Both the position numbers and the translations under genes were made by a program. Positions 7,252 through 12,241 of a DNA stretch of 32,677 nt are shown here, piece by piece; position 1 is the first letter of the stretch; every line of letters begins with the position of its first letter. The DNA comes from a virus. The notes below the pieces were generated by a model. That model was not told where the DNA came from. It saw only the letters and a list, made by a program, of their open reading frames with translations, and searched no databases. The stretch covers positions 1 through 32,677 of IMG/VR virus record IMGVR_UViG_3300006802_000298; one strand, written 5' to 3'.

Positions 7252-7802
7252 TATTCCTCCTCATCTTTCTTGAATACATCTTTAAGTAAGTCATCAACTG
7301 CTTGTTTAAAGTCACCTTCAACAACTTCTTCCTCTGACTTAGCAACAACATTACCTACTAACATTGGATTACCTATGTTGATAATGTCAGGAACAGAGCC
7401 GTAGAACGCTTGAAACATACTGTCATTAGCTTCCTCACTCTTAAGAACTTTGAGTAATGCTTTAAGGTCATCACCCAATTCATCTCCGTGTTTAGCACGA
7501 AATGCTCTTTCAACTATATCTAACTGAGCATGAGTTACTGTTATCATTGCTTGTTGCCACAAACTATCCCAGTAAATAGCCATTGCAATTACAGGATTTT
7601 GTGCATCAATATAAGCTCTCCTTTGGTCTATCTCTGCTTTTTCATTATCAATCATTATTGAATTGAAACCAAAGACAGTGTTCATTGGAAAAGGAAAGTA
7701 ATTTACTATGTCTTTCATATTAAATTCTTCCTCTAACTTCTTAATATACTCATCTCGTTTTTCTCTATTATTTTCATTTTGCGAATACGCATCGATACCC
7801 AT
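7251..7802 (-). CDS. Hypothetical protein, 183 residues
   Basis: This mostly helical, acidic protein contains EYIKKLEEEFNMKDI near the N-terminus, an aromatic block YFPFPMNTVFGFNSIM, the helix PVIAMAIYWDSLWQQAMI (about 90-107) and a long C-terminal acidic helix ending FKKDEEE. It has no catalytic motif or cysteine cluster. The start overlaps the stop of the 51-residue zinc ribbon (TAATG), with GAGAGGAGG 9-10 bases before. The last three Glu codons provide the ribosome site of the next gene. The family is not recognised. Confidence 0.62.
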   Translation of the reverse strand: MGIDAYSQNENNREKRDEYIKKLEEEFNMKDIVNYFPFPMNTVFGFNSIMIDNEKAEIDQRRAYIDAQNPVIAMAIYWDSLWQQAMITVTHAQLDIVERAFRAKHGDELGDDLKALLKVLKSEEANDSMFQAFYGSVPDIINIGNPMLVGNVVAKSEEEVVEGDFKQAVDDLLKDVFKKDEEE

Positions 7803-7957
7803 TACAGATACCTCCTCTCATCTCTCTTTACATTACTTCTCTTGACTGTTTGATAGCCACAAGTATTACATTGAACTCTGTGATACACAGAGGATTTAAC
7901 ATTTGCTTCTATCAACAATCGGTTGTATGTGCCTTGATAACACATATCGCATACCAT
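7802..7957 (-). CDS. 51-residue zinc-ribbon protein
   Basis: The frame starts MVCDMCYQGTYNRLL and continues to RVQCNTCGYQTVKRSN. Two C-x2-C knuckles (C3/C6 and C30/C33), 24 residues apart, form a classic zinc ribbon. A basic tail (KRSNVKRDERRYL) follows, suited to binding nucleic acid. The ATG has an AAGGAG ribosome site 5 bases upstream. The stop overlaps the next start (TAATG). It is too short for routine gene calling but well supported by codon structure, motif and coupling. Confidence 0.75.
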   Translation of the reverse strand: MVCDMCYQGTYNRLLIEANVKSSVYHRVQCNTCGYQTVKRSNVKRDERRYL

Positions 7958-7973
7958 AGCTCTCCTTCCATAG

Positions 7974-8098
7974 ATAGCTCGATACCTACACTTTCAATAC
8001 ACAAACAGGGACTTAAAATGTTTTACTAATGTAGGTATCAAGCTACCTACAAGGCAGGGAGAAAGGAGACACATTAGCTTAATGTCATAGACCTGCCC
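7974..8098 (-). ncRNA. Candidate structured leader RNA with competing hairpins
   Basis: Several inverted repeats crowd a gap between genes. TGTAGGTA (8030-8037) pairs perfectly with TACCTACA (8044-8051) around 6 nt. The same left arm, extended to 8046, can instead pair with 7974-7990 at 16 of 17 positions. GGCAGG (8053-8058) pairs with CCTGCC (8092-8097) and encloses ACATTA-GCT-TAATGT (8072-8086). The arms at 8030-8046 are mutually exclusive, as in switch-like leaders. It lies just upstream of the ribosome site of the 51-residue zinc ribbon. No known riboswitch class is recognised. Confidence 0.45.
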
Positions 8099-8113
8099 GT
8101 AGATAGCTTTATT

Positions 8114-8227
8114 TTATGGGATAAACTTTAAATCAAAGTTATTCTTTATTCTATTCTTTATAGTATCTTTATTCTTTTTCCAATATAGATACGCTTTATA
8201 TTGCTTATGTTCTTTATTAACAGCCAT
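8114..8227 (-). CDS. 37-residue basic protein
   Basis: The frame begins MAVNKEHKQYKAYLYWKKN and continues with KDTIKNRIKNNFDLKFIP. It is rich in Lys and Tyr and helical. The start overlaps the stop of the small zinc-ribbon frame upstream (TAATG), and GAAAGGAAG lies 5-13 bases before, within that gene. No family is recognised. Tiny basic proteins of this kind often bind nucleic acid, but nothing specific can be shown here. Confidence 0.5.
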   Translation of the reverse strand: MAVNKEHKQYKAYLYWKKNKDTIKNRIKNNFDLKFIP

Positions 8228-8355
8228 TACACAACTTCCTTTCTACAATCGTTGCACTTACGATAGCCTTTGCTTACGAACTCAATGGGCAGAATAATAA
8301 AACACTGAATACATTGGGGCTTCTGCCTCAATGATAATGTAATCGTATCTGTCAT
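8227..8355 (-). CDS. 42-residue zinc ribbon overlapping the previous gene in another frame
   Basis: From an ATG at 8355 the frame gives MTDTITLSLRQKPQCIQCF, then LPIEFVSKGYRKCNDCRKE. C15-x2-C18 and C34-x2-C37 are separated by the spacing and 'LP-EF' phrase seen in many short phage zinc ribbons of the form 'K-C-x-x-C-x-x-x-L-P-x-x-x-F ... C-x-x-C'. That pattern makes it real despite sharing 74 bases with the end of the 8722-8282 gene in a different frame. The start is uncertain: an in-frame ATG at 8373 is also possible and neither has a strong ribosome site. Its stop is coupled to the next gene (TAATG). Confidence 0.6.
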   Translation of the reverse strand: MTDTITLSLRQKPQCIQCFIILPIEFVSKGYRKCNDCRKEVV

Positions 8356-8722
8356 TGGGTTTCCATTGACCATCTCTAACATCATCTTTGTCAAGATGAA
8401 CTTCATAGATACAAGCATCATCACAATCACAGTTCTTGATATGTTGCTCTCTAGCTTCTGTATCATCAACAGTCTTGATGACTTTACTTGCATCTTTGTT
8501 ACAAAGCGAACACACTTTGCGACCAACCTTTGTAGTAGCTTGACAGAAACGACAAGTCCATAGGTACTTATCACCATCTTCTACTGCAATAGTAGGCTCT
8601 CTACTGCCTGATAAATCAGGCACTCTAGTATCTATTACAACAGGTACATCATTTAGTTTGTCGTAACCAACTAGAGTTCTCTTGGTTTTAGGAACACTTG
8701 AGTTCCTATATCTTTTACTCAT
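8282..8722 (-). CDS. Zinc-ribbon protein, 146 residues
   Basis: The N-terminal third is basic and disordered (MSKRYRNSSVPKTKRTLVGY). Then come WTCRFCQATTKVGRKVCSLCNKD (C57, C60, C71, C74), a compact four-cysteine zinc ribbon, and NCDCDDAC (about 97-102), which may add a second site. The C-terminal region is beta-like (CIYEVHLD; YDYIIIEAEAP). Start ATG has AAAGGA 9 bases upstream, and a promoter region with ATGCATA repeats lies 27-43 bases beyond. Its final 74 bases are shared with the 42-residue zinc ribbon. The function is unknown. Confidence 0.68.
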   Translation of the reverse strand: MSKRYRNSSVPKTKRTLVGYDKLNDVPVVIDTRVPDLSGSREPTIAVEDGDKYLWTCRFCQATTKVGRKVCSLCNKDASKVIKTVDDTEAREQHIKNCDCDDACIYEVHLDKDDVRDGQWKPNDRYDYIIIEAEAPMYSVFYYSAH

Positions 8723-9038
8723 CTGTATATCCTTTCTCTATATACGATATGCATAAAAATGCATAAAGCCGAAAATTTTTGGGCTTGGAATTATTTTGCG
8801 ACTTTGAAATTTTTTTGCGATTTTGCTTATGTTAATAGAATGACTTGACATTTTCGTATATCTTGATGCAGTGTGTGTTGCATAGAATACTAGAATATTT
8901 TTTTTTGTTTACTATGCATATAGATTGTTTAGTTAGGTTTTGATTATTAGGGTATCAGTTTGTGGTATGAGACAACTGTTCCTGTATCAGACCATCGTTA
9001 GAATAATCTTGTGATGGGATGTTAACACGAATGGTGGT

Positions 9039-9058
9039 GGGTGGGTGTCGGGGGTGGG
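9039..9058 (+). other. Canonical G-quadruplex motif
   Basis: Four G-runs (9039-9041, 9043-9045, 9050-9054, 9056-9058) are separated by loops of 1, 4 and 1 bases, satisfying the G3+N1-7 pattern on the plus strand. It stands in a noncoding gap of an AT-rich genome, downstream (leftward) of the gene 9370-9119. Folding would occur in plus-strand DNA or RNA; leftward transcripts would carry the C-rich complement. Confidence 0.6.
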
Positions 9059-9078
9059 CGACAAATTTTTTTATGTAG

Positions 9079-9104
9079 AAGTGTGAACTAAGGGGGAAGT
9101 CCAC
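9079..9104 (-). terminator. Hairpin after the 83-residue gene (weak terminator)
   Basis: GTGTGAACT and AGTCCACAC form a 9-position stem with one A-C mismatch around an 8-nt loop, 15 bases beyond the leftward stop at 9119. Leftward it is followed by TTCTACATAAAAAAATTTG rather than a U-run, so termination would be inefficient or factor-dependent. Confidence 0.4.
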
Positions 9105-9118
9105 ACAACTACAATTAT

Positions 9119-9370
9119 TTATACTGTACTGAAGTCGGGCATTTTATCTACGATTTGGATTAGTTCTGCTAGGTCATTGTTTACACTAGCTGATATTCCT
9201 TTCCACTGTAGATGGTTAGGCTCTAAGTGTACATTTTCGTTTGAAAGAGATTGTACTTTATCATTAATCTCTTTGAGTGTACCTGTGATTGTGTAATCAC
9301 TTTGGATTTCTCTATATGGGAACAAGTCTGTACCCATATCTTTTAGTACTGTGAATGTTATTACTATCAT
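9119..9370 (-). CDS. Hypothetical protein, 83 residues
   Basis: The start was placed at the ATG at 9370 (MIVITFTVLKDMGTDLF) because AGAAAGGAAACT precedes it and two hairpins lie further upstream; a longer frame reaching 9478 would run through those hairpins and into the neighbouring gene. The fold is probably beta-beta-alpha: FTVLKD, then DYTITGTLKEINDKVQSL, then LAELIQIVDKMPDF. Its family is not recognised. It is the second gene of the leftward transcript starting near 9881. Confidence 0.55.
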   Translation of the reverse strand: MIVITFTVLKDMGTDLFPYREIQSDYTITGTLKEINDKVQSLSNENVHLEPNHLQWKGISASVNNDLAELIQIVDKMPDFSTV

Positions 9371-9382
9371 AGTTTCCTTTCT

Positions 9383-9420
9383 GTTCGCCATAGCGAACAA
9401 GCGCGTGCCGAAGCACGCGC
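9383..9420 (-). other. Tandem intercistronic hairpins, one with a UUCG tetraloop
   Basis: Read leftward, GCGCGTGC-TTCG-GCACGCGC (9420-9401) is an 8-bp GC-rich stem with a C(UUCG)G tetraloop, the most stable loop type. Two bases on, GTTCGC-TATG-GCGAAC (9398-9383) forms a second stem ending 4 bases before the AGAAAGGA ribosome site. No U-run follows. They probably separate expression of the genes at 9854 and 9370 by blocking RNA decay or causing partial termination. Confidence 0.7.
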
Positions 9421-9434
9421 TCGATTTGAATAAG

Positions 9435-9854
9435 TTACTTTCTACGATATGTAGATTTAGCTTTACCTTGCTTTGCACTCCAAGAGTTCATTGTCTCTTT
9501 GATTTCTGCAAGAGTGCGAACTTTACCTTTGGTTACTTTGTTTATCTTGTCTGTACCAAGTAAGTCAAGTAGTGCTTTAGGTAGTTGTCCTTTAGCAGTT
9601 AACTTGAACTCGCCTTTCTTTAAGATAGTAGGGCAATTATCAAGTATATCCATAAACTGCATAATAGCTGGATAGCTACCTGAAGGTATTTGTTGTAATG
9701 TGGAAGGATTAGCCATACCATTAGTTTGTTGTGCTATATGATATGTATATTTACCTGTTTTGGTATCTACTAATTTTACTCCACAAAATGGACTACCAAA
9801 AAATGATTGTCCCATATAATATTTAGGTTGTTTAACCCAAGTATCTGTACTCAT
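9435..9854 (-). CDS. Hypothetical protein, 139 residues, basic C-terminus
   Basis: This is the first gene of the leftward transcript. The N-terminal half is beta-rich (YYMGQSFFGSPFCGVKLVD; GKYTYHIAQQ). A middle helix PAIMQFMDILDNCPTILKKG follows, then a Lys/Arg-rich end (SAKQGKAKSTYRRK) that may bind nucleic acid. No family is recognised. The start ATG has GAAAGGATAAATAAT before it and follows a well-spaced promoter at 9888-9916. As the promoter-proximal product of the leftward operon it is probably made early and in quantity. Confidence 0.62.
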   Translation of the reverse strand: MSTDTWVKQPKYYMGQSFFGSPFCGVKLVDTKTGKYTYHIAQQTNGMANPSTLQQIPSGSYPAIMQFMDILDNCPTILKKGEFKLTAKGQLPKALLDLLGTDKINKVTKGKVRTLAEIKETMNSWSAKQGKAKSTYRRK

Positions 9855-9887
9855 ATTATTTATCCTTTCTCTATGAATAGCTTATAC

Positions 9888-9916
9888 TTTATAACCCAAT
9901 GTGAAATGAGTTACAA
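9888..9916 (-). promoter_or_regulatory. Leftward promoter
   Basis: On the minus strand TTGTAA (9916-9911) and TATAAA (9893-9888) are separated by 17 bases, the ideal spacing for a main-sigma promoter. Transcription would begin near 9881 and give a leader of about 27 nt carrying the AAAGGA site of the gene at 9854. Confidence 0.6.
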
Positions 9917-10283
9917 AAAAACTGAGTAAGCGTGCTTTTTTAAAGTGTCAAATTTGTTTTGTATCCTATGTCGTAGCTTGAGTGGAAAAATACACAAGGA
10001 ATTTCCGAAGGAAAGGAAGGTGCTATTTTTATAAGGGAAAGCACAGACTATTGCAGAATAAATTTTATGCTTTACGAAAAGTATGCTAGAACGAAATTGG
10101 AACTCTTTTCTTATCGGCACTAGGAATTAAATTATTGAAAGAGTTATGCCGATTACAATAAAGCTAGGAAAGACAAAGGGTGGTGGGTGGGAATAGATGC
10201 GTTCGGCAGTTGATATTTTAATGGGGGGTAAGTTATGCCGAACTACTTAAGGGTTTGTATCGTTTTAATGCAAGGGCGTGTGT

Positions 10284-10312
10284 TTGTAAGACAAAATACG
10301 ACATACTATAAC
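10284..10312 (+). promoter_or_regulatory. Rightward promoter inside the noncoding region
   Basis: TTGTAA (10284-10289), 17 bases, TATAAC (10307-10312). The -35 element and spacing match those of the leftward promoter at 9916-9888. No gene follows for about 570 bases, so it would produce a noncoding RNA or a long leader. Confidence 0.45.
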
Positions 10313-10487
10313 TATAACCACTTAGAACTACCCAATACGCAGTCAATCTGCGTGTTGCTATAAACTATTAACAAGGTGGAAGTTTGAGCTAGTGACAACA
10401 GTTCACAGCGAGTGTTAATGTGGGTGGGGGGTGTGTCTATTATGTAACATCTCCAATAATTACTGGCAATTTCTTCTACATAAAAAA

Positions 10488-10585
10488 AGGTAGCTAGTTA
10501 ATCCTATAAGTGTTTAAGAAACTCTATTGCTAGAGTAAGTTACAGGTTACAGTGAGAAAACATCCCATAAGTTAACTAACTACCT
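10488..10585. ncRNA. Candidate structured RNA or origin stem, 98 nt
   Basis: AGGTAGCTAGTTAA (10488-10501) is complementary to 10572-10585 at 13 of 14 positions. Inside, ACTCTA-TTGC-TAGAGT (10521-10536) is a perfect 6-bp hairpin and GTTACAG is repeated in tandem (10539-10552). The result is a closed multi-armed shape, but the arm sizes do not fit a tRNA. It lies downstream of the rightward promoter at 10284. Confidence 0.45.
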
Positions 10586-10739
10586 AATGTAGTATTTTAG
10601 CACACTTACAGTAAAAAAAGAAGTTATAAAACTCTTTTTTCTATAGTACGCATATGGGGGGTGGTTTCGGGCAGTAGCGGACATATATGCTACGCATATT
10701 ATTGAAGCTGAGTTAATAATTTTCTAGTGTCCTTGGGTA

Positions 10740-10788
10740 CTGACTTTGTGGTAATCCCAGTCCATCTTGGTAGATGCAGTCAGCTTTT
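10740..10788 (+). terminator. Possible terminator before the rightward operon promoter
   Basis: CTGACT (10740-10745) pairs with AGTCAG (10778-10783), which is followed by CTTTTT. The enclosed loop is long (32 nt) and contains a CCA/TGG mini-stem. An outer GGTAC/GTACC pair (10736-10740, 10793-10797) is an alternative. It would end transcripts from 10284 about 50 bases before the next promoter. The stem is short, so this is weak evidence. Confidence 0.35.
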
Positions 10789-10837
10789 TGCCGTACCGAT
10801 AGCTCTTACCTGTAACACTGTAGTCATTAAAAACTAT

Positions 10838-10864
10838 TTGTTAAATTCACTATAGTGCTATAAT
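10838..10864 (+). promoter_or_regulatory. Rightward operon promoter with palindromic operator
   Basis: TTGTTA (10838-10843), a 15-base spacer and TGC-TATAAT (extended -10; TATAAT at 10859-10864). The spacer contains the perfect palindrome CACTATAGTG (10849-10858), well placed as a repressor site. Transcription would begin near 10871, just before the GGAGG site of the nuclease gene. Confidence 0.65.
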
Positions 10865-10891
10865 AATTTTATTCAAGTTACAGGAGGATAA

Positions 10892-11422
10892 ATGTTTGAT
10901 TTTGAAGAACAGCTAGCTGTCGGTAAGAAGGGTGAACAGTTAGTTAAATATTATTATGAATCCCAACTAGATGAGGGTAAGACTAAGTTTATCGTAAGGG
11001 ATGCTAAAGAAGAAGAACAGAAAAAAGGGGCAGACTTATTTATAATTAACAATGAACTTGGTCTTAGGTATGTAGAAGTAAAAACTGACACCAGGGCGGA
11101 GGAGACAGGGAATGTAGCACTAGAAGTACAAGTTGTGTATGGGGATACAGATAAGCGTATTGGATGTGCATTAAAAACATTCCCTGACTTTCTCTTCTAC
11201 TGGATATACCCAACCAACGAACTTCTTTACTGGAATCCTGATGAGCTAGTTCCATACATTATGGACTGGCTAATAGAAAGTAAATACAGGATAGTAAATG
11301 CAGAAAATAAAAATTTTTTTTCACGCTCTTTGATAGTGCCTATAGAAGACTTACGAGCAACCGGGGTCATACACTCGATAAGCGTAAGTTATCATCTTTT
11401 AGAAAAAGTGGAGACAAGCTAG
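10892..11422 (+). CDS. PD-(D/E)XK-type nuclease
   Basis: In this 176-residue protein, the N-terminal helix QLAVGKKGEQLVKYYY carries Glu15. It is followed by GADLFI (D48) and RYVEVKTDT (E62-x-K64), the core Asp...Glu-x-Lys set of restriction-endonuclease-like enzymes. The next phrase, 'T-GN-ALEVQ' (about 72-80), is shared with small phage nucleases of this fold that I recall as 'ELKTD...TGN.F.E'. Such enzymes cut DNA during recombination, repair or genome processing. The start ATG has a strong CAGGAGGATAA site and its own promoter at 10838-10864. It leads the rightward operon that ends in terminase and portal, so a DNA-packaging or resolvase role is plausible but unproven. Confidence 0.75.
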   Translation: MFDFEEQLAVGKKGEQLVKYYYESQLDEGKTKFIVRDAKEEEQKKGADLFIINNELGLRYVEVKTDTRAEETGNVALEVQVVYGDTDKRIGCALKTFPDFLFYWIYPTNELLYWNPDELVPYIMDWLIESKYRIVNAENKNFFSRSLIVPIEDLRATGVIHSISVSYHLLEKVETS

Positions 11423-11450
11423 GTAAAGGAGGAAAACCTAGCCTATCTCC
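11410..11450 (+). other. Hairpin after the nuclease gene
   Basis: GCTAGGT (11418-11424) pairs with ACCTAGC (11436-11442) around the loop AAAGGAGGAAA. GGAGA (11410-11414) and TCTCC (11446-11450) extend it past a small internal loop. The purine loop resembles a ribosome site held in a hairpin. No U-run follows, so it is more likely a processing or translation-control element than a terminator. Confidence 0.45.
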
Positions 11451-11464
11451 TCTATAATTATATA

Positions 11465-11635
11465 ATGAGAGAAATCACAAAGTGTAAACTTTGTAACAAG
11501 GACTTTGAGTTAACGCAAAGTTACAAGATTTGTGTTAATCTTGGTTGTACAGAATACAATAAACGGATTAGGAGAAATAATGCCAGTAAGCAAAAAAGGT
11601 ATGAAAAAAAGATACGGGGCGAAGAAGAAGAGTAA
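11465..11635 (+). CDS. 56-residue zinc-finger protein
   Basis: The frame begins MREITKCKLCNKDFELTQSY and continues KICVNLGCTEYNKR. Cysteines C7-x2-C10 and C23-x4-C28 form one zinc site, close in pattern to the N-terminal finger of the large terminase here (C-x4-C ... C-x3-C). The C-terminal half is highly basic, then ends EEEE. There is no adjacent Shine-Dalgarno sequence, but TATAAT lies exactly 6 bases before the ATG, so a leaderless message is possible. Its last 56 bases overlap the 24-residue gene in another frame. Confidence 0.6.
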   Translation: MREITKCKLCNKDFELTQSYKICVNLGCTEYNKRIRRNNASKQKRYEKKIRGEEEE

Positions 11636-11654
11636 AAAATATTCTAAGCTCTAA
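11580..11654 (+). CDS. 24-residue strongly basic protein
   Basis: The product starts MPVSKKGMKKRYGAKKKSKK and ends YSKL, so about half the residues are Lys or Arg. AGGAGAAATA gives a good ribosome site, and the stop overlaps the next ATG (TAATG), which together argue that so small a frame is real. Similar tiny Lys-rich proteins occur ahead of terminase genes in many podoviruses. A DNA- or RNA-neutralising role is only a guess. Confidence 0.6.
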   Translation: MPVSKKGMKKRYGAKKKSKKYSKL

Positions 11655-11860
11655 TGGGTAAAAAAATTAAAACAAGGAGAAATATTTTTAGTAGCCCACA
11701 GCTACTTAAAGAATGGTCAATGGACCTTGCCGAAGCATGCGGTAGTGTTCTTATACAAAAGAAACCTAATGTATCTAAAATAGATGCTTTAGTGGAAAAG
11801 TTTGTAATTGACTACAATGCTAATATGGAGTTATTAAGTGGCAAAGAAAAAAAAGAATAG
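11654..11860 (+). CDS. Hypothetical protein, 68 residues
   Basis: A basic start (MGKKIKTRRNIF) is followed by helices LLKEWSMDLAEACGSVLIQ and SKIDALVEKFVIDYNANMELL and a charged end. Size, helices and position two to three genes before the large terminase would suit a small-terminase-like or regulatory helical protein, but no motif proves it. The start is fixed by TAATG coupling. The last 23 bases overlap the next gene in a different frame. Confidence 0.6.
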   Translation: MGKKIKTRRNIFSSPQLLKEWSMDLAEACGSVLIQKKPNVSKIDALVEKFVIDYNANMELLSGKEKKE

Positions 11861-11969
11861 TTTAGTTGGAAATATTAACAAAAGAAAAAAAGCTGGAACT
11901 TCTCGTTCCAAAAAAAATTCTACTATTTCTAAGAAGGCATATGCTGCTATGAAAAAAGGTTGGAAGTAA
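11838..11969 (+). CDS. 43-residue basic protein, GTG start
   Basis: The frame reads MAKKKKNSLVGNINKRKKAG, continues with the low-complexity run TSRSKKNSTISKKAY and ends AAMKKGWK. The pattern 'GNINKRKKAGTSR...SKKAYAAM' is of a kind seen in short phage proteins ahead of terminase genes, though I cannot name the family. GTG at 11838 begins inside the previous gene. The stop overlaps the next ATG (TAATG). There is no good ribosome site, so coupling to the upstream gene is likely. It is too short for routine calls but well supported by composition and coupling. Confidence 0.65.
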   Translation: MAKKKKNSLVGNINKRKKAGTSRSKKNSTISKKAYAAMKKGWK

Positions 11970-12241
11970 TGGCAATTGAATATAGAGGTGAAAAGTTTTC
12001 AGGTTACAACAAACCAAAGCGTACTCCTAAACATCCTAGTAAATCTCACGCTGTATTAGCTAAAGAAGGAAGTAAAGTTAAATTAATTAGATTTGGTCAG
12101 CAAGGTGTTAGTGGTGCTGGTAAAAATCCTAGTTCTGCTAAAGAAAAAGCTAGGAGAAAATCGTTTAAAGGCAGGCATGCTAAAAATATTAAAAAAGGAA
12201 AAATGTCTGCAGCTTATTGGGCTGATAAAGTCAAATGGTAA
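11969..12241 (+). CDS. Small conserved basic phage protein (DUF6321-like)
   Basis: The protein has 90 residues from the ATG at 11969, chosen over a TTG nine bases earlier because of the TAATG overlap. The text KSHAVLAKEGSKVKLIRFG, then QQGVSGAGKN, then KEKARRKSFKGRHAKNI and KGKMSAAYWADKVKW is highly characteristic of a family found beside terminase genes in aquatic podoviruses. I believe it is catalogued as DUF6321, but the number should be checked. Its function is unknown. The charge and position suggest DNA contact or a packaging role. It overlaps the terminase start by 7 bases. Confidence 0.78.
   Translation: MAIEYRGEKFSGYNKPKRTPKHPSKSHAVLAKEGSKVKLIRFGQQGVSGAGKNPSSAKEKARRKSFKGRHAKNIKKGKMSAAYWADKVKW

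Larger units (their letters stand above)
8723..9118. promoter_or_regulatory. Noncoding gap with ATGCATA repeats and a G-rich patch
   Basis: No convincing gene is seen on either strand. Upstream of the gene starting at 8722 are two direct ATGCATA copies exactly 10 bases apart (8749-8755, 8759-8765) and a further copy at 8914-8920. A near-repeat TTTTGCGAYTTTG lies at about 8795-8825. The right part holds a G-rich block (9031-9058), described separately, and a hairpin just after the gene that ends at 9119. Confidence 0.45.
9917..10891. other. Divergent noncoding control region
   Basis: About 1 kb between the leftward and rightward operons has no convincing gene. It holds G-rich plus-strand patches (10178-10191, 10223-10228, 10421-10431, 10656-10664), short hairpins (TTTCC-GAA-GGAAA about 10002-10014; ACGCAG-TCAAT-CTGCGT about 10336-10352), repeated GTTACAG sites (10539-10552 in tandem, 10877-10883, and inverted at 10810-10816) and the promoters and structures listed separately. 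Phage replication origins often sit in such places, but no origin signature is proven. Confidence 0.5.

Noticed and set aside
8356-8577. Upstream extension of the frame ending at 8227
   Set aside because: The Met/Val/Ile/Leu-rich text upstream of 8373 is the shadow of the zinc-ribbon gene on the same strand. Only the last 42-48 codons show real motif structure.
9371-9478. Longer start for the 83-residue gene
   Set aside because: The added codons pass through two strong hairpins and the end of the neighbouring gene, while the ATG at 9370 has a ribosome site.
9911-10120. Leftward 69-residue frame in the control region
   Set aside because: No ribosome site, hydrophobic/basic composition like random AT-rich translation, and it would run across the leftward promoter at 9888-9916.
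10488-10585. tRNA or tmRNA
   Set aside because: The closed stem and internal hairpin recall a cloverleaf, but there is no 7-nt anticodon loop, no GTTC T-loop and the outer stem is too long.
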